Positions 51,485-64,000 of a stretch of 64,000 nucleotides of DNA are shown piece by piece; positions within the stretch are counted from its first letter, which is position 1, and every line of letters begins with the position of its first letter. A program made the position numbers and the translations under genes. Origin of the DNA: Microbacterium sp. AZCO (GTDB lineage Bacteria; Actinomycetota; Actinomycetes; Actinomycetales; Microbacteriaceae); the NCBI RefSeq assembly GCF_039614715.1, contig NZ_CP154857.1, forward strand, positions 682,001 to 746,000, written 5' to 3'. Below the pieces are notes generated by a model. The model worked only from the letters and a program-made list of their open reading frames with translations. It was not told the DNA's origin and made no database searches.

Positions 51485-52308
51485 TCGTCGCGGGTCTCAT
51501 CCTGCTCGCGATCGGCTCGGCGGACATCCTGCGCGAGTTCCTGCCTGCGCGTCGCCGATGGATCGGACTCGCCGCGGGTGCTGTCGCGATCCTGGTGCTC
51601 GCCGCTCTCTCCGATGCGGTCCTCGCCGGACTCCTCGCCGTCGCACTCGCCGCAGCGTGGGTCTGGCTCGCGCCCGTCGGCGCACCCTCGCGCGCGGGCT
51701 TCTGGCCCGCGGTCGCCGTGGGCGCGCTGTGCGCCGTGCTCGTCGCAGCCCTCCCCGCGCGACCCTCCCCCGGAATCATCGGGGATGCGTGGATGCTGCC
51801 GACACCGGTCGGCGACATCTCGTTCGACCACGCCGTGCTCGCTCTCGGCGCCGCGCTCTTCCTCCTCGAGTCGTCGAACGTCGTCGTGCGGGCAGCGCTC
51901 GTCCAGGAGAAGGTCCAGGTCGGCCCTGAACCGGTCGAGGCGTCGCCGGCAGCCGTCGAGTCGAGGGGAATGGATGCCGGTATCCCGGCACGCGAGCCCG
52001 CGACGACCGAATCCGCTGTCGACGATGAGGCGACGGTGATCACGCCTCTCGCCGCGGCGCCCGCTCTCAAGGGCGGCCGGCTCATCGGTCCGCTCGAGCG
52101 GATGCTCGTCTTCGCGCTGACCTTGGCGGCGATGTACCCGCTCCTCGCCGCGATCCTCGCGGCGAAGGGGATCGTCCGCTTCCCGGAGATCTCGCGCGAC
52201 AGTGCGGCGGGCAATCGCGCCGAGTACTTCCTGATCGGAAGCCTGGTGAGCTGGGTCATCGCCCTCGCTGCCGCGTTCCTCGTCTGGTGGGCGTTCGCTA
52301 CCCCATGA
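51481..52308 (+). CDS. Membrane protein paired with SatD
   Basis: A 275-residue protein with five or six hydrophobic helices. Four helices lie within residues 1-140, and a cytoplasmic or external Pro/Glu/Ala-rich linker runs from about 145 to 195. Two more helices follow, near 205-230 and 250-272. I do not recognise a named domain. ATG 51481 overlaps the satD stop, so translation is coupled. It may be the membrane partner of the SatD regulator. No signal for a transporter or enzyme is visible. Confidence 0.72.
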   Translation: MIVAGLILLAIGSADILREFLPARRRWIGLAAGAVAILVLAALSDAVLAGLLAVALAAAWVWLAPVGAPSRAGFWPAVAVGALCAVLVAALPARPSPGIIGDAWMLPTPVGDISFDHAVLALGAALFLLESSNVVVRAALVQEKVQVGPEPVEASPAAVESRGMDAGIPAREPATTESAVDDEATVITPLAAAPALKGGRLIGPLERMLVFALTLAAMYPLLAAILAAKGIVRFPEISRDSAAGNRAEYFLIGSLVSWVIALAAAFLVWWAFATP

Positions 52309-52564
52309 TGCGCGGCTCGGGGGTACGACACGCCCGGGATGCAGCCTGGATTTGCCCGTTCAGTCGGGGCCGCGTAACTTATTACTTGTTCGCCCCACAG
52401 GGAAGCGGAGAGGCCGAGAGCCTCACCTCCCTCAAGCGGAGAACCACCCTCCACTCCACATCATCTTGAAGCCTTCGGCTTCTCGTCTGTGGATGGGGGT
52501 TTCTCACTGCTTCGCACCGTCGAAGACTGAGTCCGGATGCCGGCAACGGCCACGGATCGCTCGG

Positions 52565-52592
52565 TTTGACAAGCGAGGCGGGAGAGATAAGA
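52565..52592 (+). promoter_or_regulatory. rRNA operon promoter
   Basis: TTGACA (52565-52570), 16-base spacer, TAAGAT (52587-52592): the best consensus promoter in the window. Transcription would start near 52599, about 220 bases before the 16S gene. Confidence 0.85.
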
Positions 52593-52658
52593 TAGTGAAG
52601 TTGCCCTGCGGGCGAGGCTGAGAGGCTGAGCGGCAGGTGCATCCGATCCTTGAGAACT

Positions 52659-52670
52659 CAACAGCGTGCA
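52659..52670 (+). other. 16S processing stem, 5' strand
   Basis: CAACAGCGTGCA here is the exact reverse complement of TGCACGCTGTTG at 54507-54518. The pair brackets 16S rRNA and would form the long RNase III stem of pre-rRNA. Confidence 0.7.
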
Positions 52671-52818
52671 CTTGTCAAATGCCAAATAACCTCGTTCCAG
52701 CTTCGGCTGGGTGAGATTCCTTTGGATCAATTATTGGATTTGTCAGCATTGACATCCATTTTGGTCAGTTTCAAACTCGCTGCTTCGGTCTTTTTCCGGC
52801 CGTGGTATGCAATTTTTC

Positions 52819-57846
<5,028 letters not shown>

Positions 57847-57957
57847 CACTTCCGTTCGAATGAACGATGCTTGCGTCCACTGAGTGGTTCTCGATGTACG
57901 GTCGAGAACCGCACCACCAACTTCTTCGTTGATGGTGCTGACTGAAACATCAATAGT

Positions 57958-58076
57958 GTTTCGGCGGCCATAGCGAGAGGGAAACGCCCGGTCCCATTCC
58001 GAACCCGGAAGCTAAGCCTCTCAGCGCCGATGGTACTGCAGGGGCGACCCTGTGGGAGAGTAGGACACCGCCGGAC
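57958..58076 (+). rRNA. rrf: 5S ribosomal RNA
   Basis: About 118 bases, beginning GTTTCGGCGGCCATAGCG and ending ACACCGCCGGAC, whose ends pair as helix I. The conserved CCGAACCCGGAAGCTAAG is present. The 23S-5S spacer includes a hairpin GCACCACCAAC/GTTGATGGTGC. Confidence 0.95.
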
Positions 58077-58086
58077 TTCCATTACC

Positions 58087-58118
58087 GAAATGGCCACCCA
58101 ACGCAGGGTGGCCATTTC
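58087..58118 (+). terminator. Intrinsic terminator of the rRNA operon
   Basis: GAAATGGCCACCC-aacgca-GGGTGGCCATTTC, a perfect 13-base stem, ten bases after 5S, followed by a second small palindrome GCGTTAACGC. Confidence 0.88.
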
Positions 58119-58169
58119 GCGTTAACGCGATGGATTGCCCACAAGGCGCCCACGGGGAAGGATCGAAGA

Positions 58170-59858
58170 ATGGCAGATCAGAAGCCAGCTGACGACGAGC
58201 GTGCGCGGAAGCCGCGCGCGGAGCACCGATCCTCGAGCGGAGCGTCCGCTGCTCCGGGCAAGAAGTCCTACGCGAAGCACGACGGCCCGAAGAAGCCGTA
58301 CGTGAAGCGCGACGGCGATTCGAAGCCGTACGGCAAGCGCGACAACGGCTCCAAGCCGTACCCGAAGCGCGAGGGTGACCGGAAGCCGTACGGACAGCGC
58401 GACAGCGATTCCACGCCGTATGCGCGTCGAGACGACGGCCGCAAGCCGTATCCGAAGCGCGACGGCGACTCCAAGCCGTATCCGAAGCGCGATGGCGATT
58501 CGAAGCCCTATCCCCGTCGGGAGGGCGACTCCAAGCCCTACTCCAAGCGCGATGGCGATTCGAAGCCGTATGGCCGTCGCGACGGAGACTCCAAGCCCTA
58601 CGCTCGCCGCGACGGCGATGTACGGCCTTACCCGAAGCGAGATGGCGATTCGAAGCCGTACGCGCGTCGAGACGACGGCCGCAAGCCGTACCCCAAGCGG
58701 GATGGTGACGCGAAGCCGTACGCCCGGCGGGACGGAGACTCCAAGCCGTACGCGAGGCGCGACGGAGACTCCAAGCCGTACGCGAGGCGCGACGGTGACT
58801 CCAAGCCGTACGCCCGGCGCGACGGCGAGTCTCGTCCGTATGTGCGGCAGGACGGTGGCAAGAAGCCGTACGGCGGTGCGTCTCGGCCGACGCGCGGCGG
58901 GGCGGACCGACCCGATCGCTCGACGCGTCCGGAGGAGAACCGATCGGTGCGGCCGCGCCACGATGACCCGGTCATCCCCGAGGAGATCACGGCGAAGGAT
59001 CTCCACCCGAGTGCCCGCAACGAGCTCAAGACGCTGAGCAAGGAGAACGCCGAGCAGGTCGCTCGTCACCTCGCGATGGCCTCTCAGCTCATCGACGAGG
59101 ACCCCGAGCTCGCGCACCAGCATGCGCTCTCGGCATCCCGTCGTGCCGGGCGCATCGCCGTCGTCCGCGAGACCCTCGCGATCACCGCCTACGCGACCGG
59201 CGACTATGCGCTTGCGCTGCGGGAGCTGCGGACGTACCGCCGCATCTCGGGGAGCGACGACCAGATCGCCCTCATGGTCGACAGCGAGCGCGGCGTCGGA
59301 CGCCCCGACAAGGCGCTCGAGGTCGGGCGTGCCGTCGACCGTGCCGAGCTGCCCGTCGCCGTGCGCGTCGAGCTCGCGATCGCGATGTCCGGCGCGCGTC
59401 TCGACCTCGGCGAGCCGGAGCGCGCCCTGGCAGAACTCGACATCCCCGAGCTCGACCCCTCACGCGCCTTCGAGTGGAGCCCCGCGCTCTTCGCCGCCCG
59501 GGCGACGGTGCTGGAGGAGCTCGGGCGTGACGACGAGGCGCACGAGTGGCACCGGCGTGCTGTCGTCGCGGCGGATGCCCTGGACGAGGCATCCGGTGCC
59601 GGCGATCTCGAGACGATCGTCGTCGAGGAGGTCTTCGAGGATTCCGGGGAGGAAGACGTCGACTCCGTGGCTGTTCCGATCGAGGACTCCGAGCCCGACG
59701 ACGCGCACGAGGACGAGCGCGACCACGAGGCCGAGTCCGAGCCCGACGTCGCCGACGAGCGCCCCGGGGAGGACGACGAGCTGACGGTCGAGGACGAGGT
59801 GCGCGAGCTGCTCGAGGAAGCGGGAGTCGACGAGGACGCCGACGAGGACCGCGCCTGA
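58170..59858 (+). CDS. Decapeptide-repeat protein with TPR-like domain (Rv1691-type locus)
   Basis: A 562-residue protein in three parts. Residues 1-41 are polar. Residues 42-231 are 19 contiguous copies of a decapeptide with consensus KPYARRDGDS (positions 4-5 vary: VK, GK, PK, AR, GR). Residues ~275-470 form a helical TPR-like region (LALRELRTYRRISGSDDQIA, LAELDIPELDPSRAFEWSPA), and ~490-562 is a strongly acidic tail. The position before HAD, small protein, tlyA, nadK and recN matches Rv1691, a TPR protein without such repeats as far as I recall. Basic, Tyr/Arg-rich repeats suggest RNA or ribosome binding; this is inference. A purine-rich GGGGAAGGA precedes the ATG. Confidence 0.88.
   Translation: MADQKPADDERARKPRAEHRSSSGASAAPGKKSYAKHDGPKKPYVKRDGDSKPYGKRDNGSKPYPKREGDRKPYGQRDSDSTPYARRDDGRKPYPKRDGDSKPYPKRDGDSKPYPRREGDSKPYSKRDGDSKPYGRRDGDSKPYARRDGDVRPYPKRDGDSKPYARRDDGRKPYPKRDGDAKPYARRDGDSKPYARRDGDSKPYARRDGDSKPYARRDGESRPYVRQDGGKKPYGGASRPTRGGADRPDRSTRPEENRSVRPRHDDPVIPEEITAKDLHPSARNELKTLSKENAEQVARHLAMASQLIDEDPELAHQHALSASRRAGRIAVVRETLAITAYATGDYALALRELRTYRRISGSDDQIALMVDSERGVGRPDKALEVGRAVDRAELPVAVRVELAIAMSGARLDLGEPERALAELDIPELDPSRAFEWSPALFAARATVLEELGRDDEAHEWHRRAVVAADALDEASGAGDLETIVVEEVFEDSGEEDVDSVAVPIEDSEPDDAHEDERDHEAESEPDVADERPGEDDELTVEDEVRELLEEAGVDEDADEDRA
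58293..58862 (+). repeat. 30-base tandem repeat array coding for decapeptides
   Basis: Nineteen in-frame 30-base units. Some adjacent units are nearly identical at the DNA level (58733-58822, GACTCCAAGCCGTACGC...), showing recent duplication; others have diverged at wobble positions while keeping KPY and RDG. Confidence 0.95.
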
Positions 59859-60895
59859 TGGCGCTGTTCGGCCGCCGCTCGCCGGAGAGCGCACCGCTCG
59901 AGGGCGTCGATGTCGTCCTGGCCGACCTCGACGGGGTCGTGTACGCCGGCGCCGGAGCACTCCCGCACGCGGTGGACAGCCTCAACCGCGCCCGTGACGG
60001 CCGACGACTCGGCTACATCACGAACAACGCGTCGCGCACGGATGCCTCGGTCGCGGCGCACCTGAGCGAGCTGGGGCTTCCGACGGCGCCGAGCGACGTG
60101 GTCACGAGCCCGCAGGCCGCGATGCGGCTCCTGGTCACCCTCGTGCCGGCCGGTTCAACCGTGCTCGTCGTCGGCGGCGACGGCCTCGTGAGCGAGGTCG
60201 AGAAGGCCGGGTTCGTCGTGACGCGCAGCGCCGACGACGCGCCGGCGGCCGTCGTCCAGGGCTTCGCCCCCGAGGTCGGCTGGCTGCAGCTGGCCGAGGC
60301 GGCCTACGCGCTGAAGGTTCCGGAGGACGAGGGCGGCATCCCCTGGATCGCCACCAACACCGACTGGACCATCCCCCAGGCGCGCGGCATCGCCCCGGGA
60401 AACGGCACGCTCGTCTCGGCCGTGCACACGGCTGTGGGACGGCTGGCGACCGTCGCGGGAAAGCCGGAGACGCCGATCTTCGACGAGGCCGTCGCCCGCT
60501 TCGGGGCGCAAAGCCCGCTGTTCCTCGGCGACCGGCTCGACACCGACATCATCGGTGCCAACCGGGCCGGCGTGCCCTCGGCGCTCGTGCTCACGGGGAT
60601 CGATCGCCCCAAGCACGTGCTGGCAGCGGCATCCGATTCACAGCCGACGTATCTGCTCGCCGACCTGCGCGAGCTGCACGAGCCGTATCCCGAGGCGCGT
60701 GTGCGCGACGGCGCCGTGACCGTCCGAGGCGCGAGCGTGCGGATCGAGGGAGCCGACATCCGGATCCTGTCCGAGGGCGATCGCCCCATTGATCTGCTCA
60801 GGGCCGGGGCGAAGGCGATCTGGGACTCCGGTCGCGCGATCTACGGCTTCCGGGTGCCTGAGCGGCTCTACGCGGATCCGTTCCATCGGCCGTAG
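59858..60895 (+). CDS. HAD superfamily (NagD-like) phosphatase
   Basis: A 345-residue HAD-IIA phosphatase. Motif I DLDGVVYAG has the nucleophile Asp23 and acid Asp25; YITNNASRT is motif II, and the C-terminal FLGDRLDTDIIGANRAG holds the metal-binding Asp pair. The cap is of the C2 type. Related enzymes hydrolyse glycerol 3-phosphate, nucleotides or 2-phosphoglycolate. The start overlaps the previous stop (TGATG). It corresponds to Rv1692, reported as a glycerol-3-phosphate phosphatase in mycobacteria. Confidence 0.9.
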   Translation: MALFGRRSPESAPLEGVDVVLADLDGVVYAGAGALPHAVDSLNRARDGRRLGYITNNASRTDASVAAHLSELGLPTAPSDVVTSPQAAMRLLVTLVPAGSTVLVVGGDGLVSEVEKAGFVVTRSADDAPAAVVQGFAPEVGWLQLAEAAYALKVPEDEGGIPWIATNTDWTIPQARGIAPGNGTLVSAVHTAVGRLATVAGKPETPIFDEAVARFGAQSPLFLGDRLDTDIIGANRAGVPSALVLTGIDRPKHVLAAASDSQPTYLLADLRELHEPYPEARVRDGAVTVRGASVRIEGADIRILSEGDRPIDLLRAGAKAIWDSGRAIYGFRVPERLYADPFHRP

Positions 60896-60923
60896 GCCTC
60901 CGGGCCTTGTCGCGGGCGGACCG

Positions 60924-60929
60924 TATCCT
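60924..60929 (+). promoter_or_regulatory. -10 element (TATCCT) before the small gene upstream of tlyA
   Basis: TATCCT ends seven bases before ATG 60937; no Shine-Dalgarno is present. A leaderless promoter for the small gene-tlyA-nadK-recN group. Confidence 0.5.
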
Positions 60930-60936
60930 GAGTCGT

Positions 60937-61098
60937 ATGGATCACCCCGACCCGCAGTCCGACGCGCGCGCGGACCTCGTCTCGGCGCTCGAAGTCATCG
61001 AGGACCAGCCGCTGCACACCCGCGCCGCGGCGTACGAGGCGCTCAACGAATCGCTCGCGCGGCAGCTCGACTCGGGGCCCACCGTGGCGCGCGCATGA
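60937..61098 (+). CDS. Small conserved protein upstream of tlyA
   Basis: A 53-residue acidic, helical protein (MDHPDPQSDARADLVSALEV start). The size and place match Rv1693, a small protein of unknown function between a HAD phosphatase and tlyA. The predicted leaderless start and the ATGA overlap with tlyA support a real gene. Confidence 0.78.
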   Translation: MDHPDPQSDARADLVSALEVIEDQPLHTRAAAYEALNESLARQLDSGPTVARA

Positions 61099-61895
61099 GC
61101 CCACGCCTCGACGCCGCCCTCGCGGAGCGCGGGCTCGCGCGATCGCGCACGCACGCCGCATCCCTCATCTCCGAAGGACTCGTGACCGTCGACGGCCGCG
61201 TCGTCGTGAAGGCGTCGGCTGCCGTGACGGACGAGTCCGTCCTCGTCGTCGCGGGGGCCGACCACTACGTGAGCCGTGCGGCGCACAAGCTCATCACCGG
61301 CCTCGACGCGTTCGGCGTGGATCCGCGTGGACGGGTCGCCCTCGACATGGGCGCGTCGACCGGGGGATTCACCCAGGTGCTGCGTGAGCGCGGGGCCGAG
61401 CCGGTCATCGCGGTCGATGTCGGTCACGATCAGCTCGCCCCGAGCATCGCGGCCGACGGGGGCGTGCGAGCGGTCGAGGGCTTCAACGTGCGCTACATGA
61501 CGCCGGCGTCGCTCGCCGAGGCGAGTGGCGTCGCCGAGGCGCCGTCGCTCGTGACGGGCGACCTCTCGTTCATCTCGCTTCCACTCGTGCTTCCCGCCGC
61601 CGCGGAGGTCGCGGCGCCCGGCGCCGATCTGGTGCTCCTCATCAAGCCGCAGTTCGAGGTGGGGCGCACCGCCGTCAAGGGCGGGCTCGTGACCGATCCG
61701 ACGCTTCGCGCCGACGCCGTCGCGGGCGTGCTGTGGGCGGCGTGGGACCTCGGGCTCGGCACGCTCGGCATCGTCTCCTCCCCGATCGCCGGAACGCACG
61801 GGAACTCCGAGTACGTGGCCCATCTCGCGCCGGGCCGCGGAAGCAATCCGACAGAATGGTTGAGCACCGTGAACCGACTGGCGGGAGCCCGATGA
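61095..61895 (+). CDS. tlyA: TlyA family rRNA 2'-O-methyltransferase
   Basis: Methylates the 2'-OH of cytidines in 16S (C1409) and 23S (C1920) rRNA; loss gives capreomycin resistance in mycobacteria. The 266 residues have an N-terminal S4 RNA-binding domain (about 1-65: RLDAALAERGLARSRTHAAS) and an FtsJ-like catalytic domain with motif I ALDMGASTGGFTQVL and catalytic Lys in LLIKPQFEVG. ATGA overlap with the small gene and with nadK. Confidence 0.95.
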   Translation: MSPRLDAALAERGLARSRTHAASLISEGLVTVDGRVVVKASAAVTDESVLVVAGADHYVSRAAHKLITGLDAFGVDPRGRVALDMGASTGGFTQVLRERGAEPVIAVDVGHDQLAPSIAADGGVRAVEGFNVRYMTPASLAEASGVAEAPSLVTGDLSFISLPLVLPAAAEVAAPGADLVLLIKPQFEVGRTAVKGGLVTDPTLRADAVAGVLWAAWDLGLGTLGIVSSPIAGTHGNSEYVAHLAPGRGSNPTEWLSTVNRLAGAR

Positions 61896-62848
61896 CCCAC
61901 CCAGAGCGCAGCATCCTCGTGGTGGCGCACGCCCATCGCGACGAGACCGTCGACGCGGCCCGACGCGTCATCGCGGCGCTTCGCGAAGCGGGCGCGCGCG
62001 CCGTGCTGGCGCCCGAGGACGTCGCCGAGCTCGGGCCGTCCATCGCCGACCTCGGCGAAGTGGCGACGCTCGGTGCCGACGTCCCCGTCGAGGAGGTCGA
62101 GCTCGCCATCGTGCTCGGCGGTGACGGCACGATCCTCCGCGCCGCCGAACTGGTGCGCGAAGGGACGGCCCCCGTCCTCGGCATCAACATGGGCCACGTC
62201 GGATTCCTCGCCGAGATCGAGCGCGACGACATGGACGACGCCGTGCGGCGCGTCATCGACCGCGACTACCGGGTCGAGGAGCGCATGGCGCTGCACGTGC
62301 GGGTGAAGGACGACGCCGACCACGTCGTCTACGAGACGTGGGCCCTCAACGAGGCGACGGTCGAGAAGGCGAGCCGCGAGCGGCTGCTCGAGGTCGTCAT
62401 CGAGGTCGACGGCCGCCCGCTGTCGTCGTTCGGCTGCGACGGGATGGTCGTGTCCACCCCGACGGGATCCACCGCCTACAACTTCTCGGCGGGAGGGCCT
62501 GTCATCTGGCCCACCGTCGAGGCGATCTCGGTCGTGCCGCTGTCGGCGCACGCCCTGTTCGCGAAGCCTCTCGTCGTCGGCCCTGAACACACGGTGGCGA
62601 TCGAGGTGCTGCGGCGCAACCAGGGCACCGGCGTGCTGTGGTGCGACGGGCGGCGCTCGCACGACCTTCCCCGGGGCGCGCGCGTCGTCGTGCGGCGGTC
62701 GGATCGTCCCGTGCGTCTGGCGCGACTGCATCCCGCCGCCTTCACCGACCGGCTCGTGCGCAAGTTCCGCCTCCCCGTGGAGGGCTGGCGCGGTCCTTCG
62801 GCGCTCACGGCGCCCGTGCGCACCGCGCCGGGGGAGTCCGGCCTGTGA
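61892..62848 (+). CDS. nadK: NAD kinase
   Basis: Phosphorylates NAD to NADP using ATP or polyphosphate. The 318 residues contain the catalytic GGDGT (76-80), the NE motif in WALNEATVEK and the Gly-rich TPTGSTAYNFSAGGP. ATG 61892 overlaps the tlyA stop; recN GTG overlaps its stop. The order tlyA-nadK-recN is conserved in actinobacteria. Confidence 0.97.
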   Translation: MTHPERSILVVAHAHRDETVDAARRVIAALREAGARAVLAPEDVAELGPSIADLGEVATLGADVPVEEVELAIVLGGDGTILRAAELVREGTAPVLGINMGHVGFLAEIERDDMDDAVRRVIDRDYRVEERMALHVRVKDDADHVVYETWALNEATVEKASRERLLEVVIEVDGRPLSSFGCDGMVVSTPTGSTAYNFSAGGPVIWPTVEAISVVPLSAHALFAKPLVVGPEHTVAIEVLRRNQGTGVLWCDGRRSHDLPRGARVVVRRSDRPVRLARLHPAAFTDRLVRKFRLPVEGWRGPSALTAPVRTAPGESGL

Positions 62849-64000
62849 TCGAGGAGATGCGCCTGCGCGACCTCGGCGTCATCGCCGAGGCGACGCTGCC
62901 CATCGGCCCGGGCTTCACCGCCATCACGGGTGAGACCGGTGCCGGCAAGACGATGGTCGTCACGGGGCTCGGGCTGCTGCTCGGTCAGCGCGCCGACTCC
63001 GGCGCCGTCCGGGCGGGCGCGCCGCAGGCGTCGGTCGACGGGGTGTGGCTCGTCCCCGAGAACGGCCCTGTCGCCGAGCGCGTGCGCGAAGCCGGTGGAG
63101 ACCTCGAGCCGCTGGGCGACGAGCGGGCGGAGCTGTTCCTCGGGCGCACCATCTCGAGCGAGGGCCGCAGCCGCGCCACCGTCGGGGGCCGCAACGCTCC
63201 GGCGGGCGTGCTGTCCGATCTCGCGGACGAGCTCGTCGTCGTGCACGGCCAGTCCGATCAGCTGCGGCTGCGGTCGGCCGGGGCTCAGCGCGACGCGCTC
63301 GACCGCTTCGGCGGCGCACCCGTGCAGACAGCCCTCGAGGCCTACCGCACGGCGTACGAGCACTGGCGCGACGTCGACCGCGAGCTGCAGACGATCACGA
63401 CCGACCGCGACGCCCGCGCGCGCGAGGCCGCCGAGCTGCGCGCCGCGATCGCCGAGATCGAGCAGGCCGCACCCGTCGCGGGGGAGGATGCCGATCTCTC
63501 CGTGCGGGCCGAGCGACTCGCCAACGCCGAGGAGCTGCGGATCGCCGCCGCCACGGCGCACGACGCGCTGTCGGGCGAGGGCGACGAGCCCGACGCCGGC
63601 GCACTGCTCGCCGAGGCGCGTCGCGCGCTGGAGCGGGCATCCGATCCTCAGCTCGAAGACCTCGCGAACCAGGCGGCCGAGCTCGGCTACCGCGTCGCCG
63701 ATCTCGCGGCATCGCTCGCGGCGTACCTCGCCGATCTCGACGAGTCGGGTCCCCACGAACTCGCCGCCGTGGAGGAGCGCCGGGCGGTCGTGAACGGACT
63801 CGTCCGCGCCCACGGCTCGCTCGACGCGGCGATCGCGCTGCTCGAGACGGGCTCGGCGCGCCTCGCCGAGCTCGACGACGACGGCGACCGCATCGAGCGT
63901 CTGACGGCGCAACGGGATGCCGCGGCATCCGCTCTCGACGAGACCGCCGCGGCGCTCACCGCCGCCCGCCTCGCCGCGGCCGAGCGGCTGGGAGAGCAGG
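62845..64000 (+). CDS. recN: DNA repair protein RecN, N-terminal part (cut by right edge)
   Basis: SMC-like ATPase acting in double-strand break repair. About 385 residues are present: the N-terminal ATPase half with Walker A GETGAGKT (29-36), the VVHGQSDQ segment typical of RecN, then the first part of the coiled-coil region (Ala/Glu/Arg-rich). The ABC signature and Walker B would lie beyond the window. It starts at GTG 62845 in a GTGA overlap with nadK. In many bacteria recN is SOS-induced; no LexA box is seen at this internal position. Confidence 0.95.
   Translation, partial: MIEEMRLRDLGVIAEATLPIGPGFTAITGETGAGKTMVVTGLGLLLGQRADSGAVRAGAPQASVDGVWLVPENGPVAERVREAGGDLEPLGDERAELFLGRTISSEGRSRATVGGRNAPAGVLSDLADELVVVHGQSDQLRLRSAGAQRDALDRFGGAPVQTALEAYRTAYEHWRDVDRELQTITTDRDARAREAAELRAAIAEIEQAAPVAGEDADLSVRAERLANAEELRIAAATAHDALSGEGDEPDAGALLAEARRALERASDPQLEDLANQAAELGYRVADLAASLAAYLADLDESGPHELAAVEERRAVVNGLVRAHGSLDAAIALLETGSARLAELDDDGDRIERLTAQRDAAASALDETAAALTAARLAAAERLGEQ

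Larger units (their letters stand above)
52309..52818 (+). other. rRNA operon upstream region and leader
   Basis: 510 bases without a protein gene. A small hairpin GAAGCC-ttc-GGCTTC (52468-52482) may end the satD transcript. The rrn promoter lies at 52565-52592. The leader from about 52599 contains the 16S processing-stem strand at 52659-52670 and an AT-rich stretch before the 16S gene. Another TTGACA-like string (52749 area) has no matching -10. Confidence 0.7.

Noticed and set aside
58293..58862. Possible CRISPR array
   Set aside because: The repeats are contiguous, in frame and without unique spacers; no cas genes are present.
58122..59123. Minus-strand repeat-rich frame (RLGV repeats)
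   Set aside because: Mirror image of the 30-base repeat array of the plus-strand gene, which has homologues in position and a TPR-like domain.

Overview
The window is a chromosomal segment of a high-GC actinobacterium, most likely Microbacterium or a close relative in Microbacteriaceae. Evidence: strong G/C at third codon positions; a 16S gene with actinobacterial sequence; actinobacterial families (DUF3046, ClgR, TlyA, SatD); and a gene order that follows several blocks known from Mycobacterium and Corynebacterium. Apart from short repeats, almost everything is core genome. I see no prophage, insertion sequence, CRISPR array or plasmid gene.

Layout. 0-17 kb: a partial cation/proton antiporter, then dapA, rnj, ftsK, pgsA, cinA-type amidase, clgR, DUF3046, recA, recX, miaB, miaA, dapF and hflX (lysine/peptidoglycan precursors, RNA decay, chromosome segregation, DNA repair, tRNA modification). 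17-25 kb: an S9 peptidase, metF-metE, a large membrane protein, and lexA divergent from a LysM protein that share one SOS operator. 26-31.6 kb: hisC-B-H-A, an SseB-like gene and a PLP decarboxylase. 32-42 kb: infC (ATC start)-rpmI-rplT, a TrmH-type rRNA methyltransferase, a glutamate-type ABC transporter, pheS-pheT and a dienelactone hydrolase. 42.6-52.3 kb: a possible arginine-rich leader ORF, argC-J-B-D-F, a membrane acyltransferase-like gene, argH, and a satD-type pair. 52.5-58.1 kb: an rRNA operon with no tRNA in its 16S-23S spacer. 58.1-64 kb: a decapeptide-repeat protein with a TPR-like part, then HAD phosphatase, small protein, tlyA, nadK and recN (cut by the right edge), matching the Rv1691-Rv1696 order.

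Gene expression. Many transcription units show a TAnnnT -10 element ending 6-8 bases before the start codon, which predicts leaderless mRNAs (dapA, ftsK, dapF, hisC, trmH-type gene, the transporter ATPase, pheS, argC, argH, satD and others). Operon-internal genes are mostly coupled by ATGA, GTGA or TGATG overlaps.

Points for a second look: the arginine-rich leaderless ORF before argC; a 72-base palindrome inserted in frame inside argC; a 78-base palindrome after pheT; three 24-base tandem repeats filling most of the recA-recX gap; recA with both a LexA box and a RecA-NDp (PafBC-type) promoter; the single operator between lexA and the LysM gene; the ATC start and structured leader of infC; the decapeptide array beside the rRNA operon; and strong over-use of the hexamer GGATGC/GCATCC.
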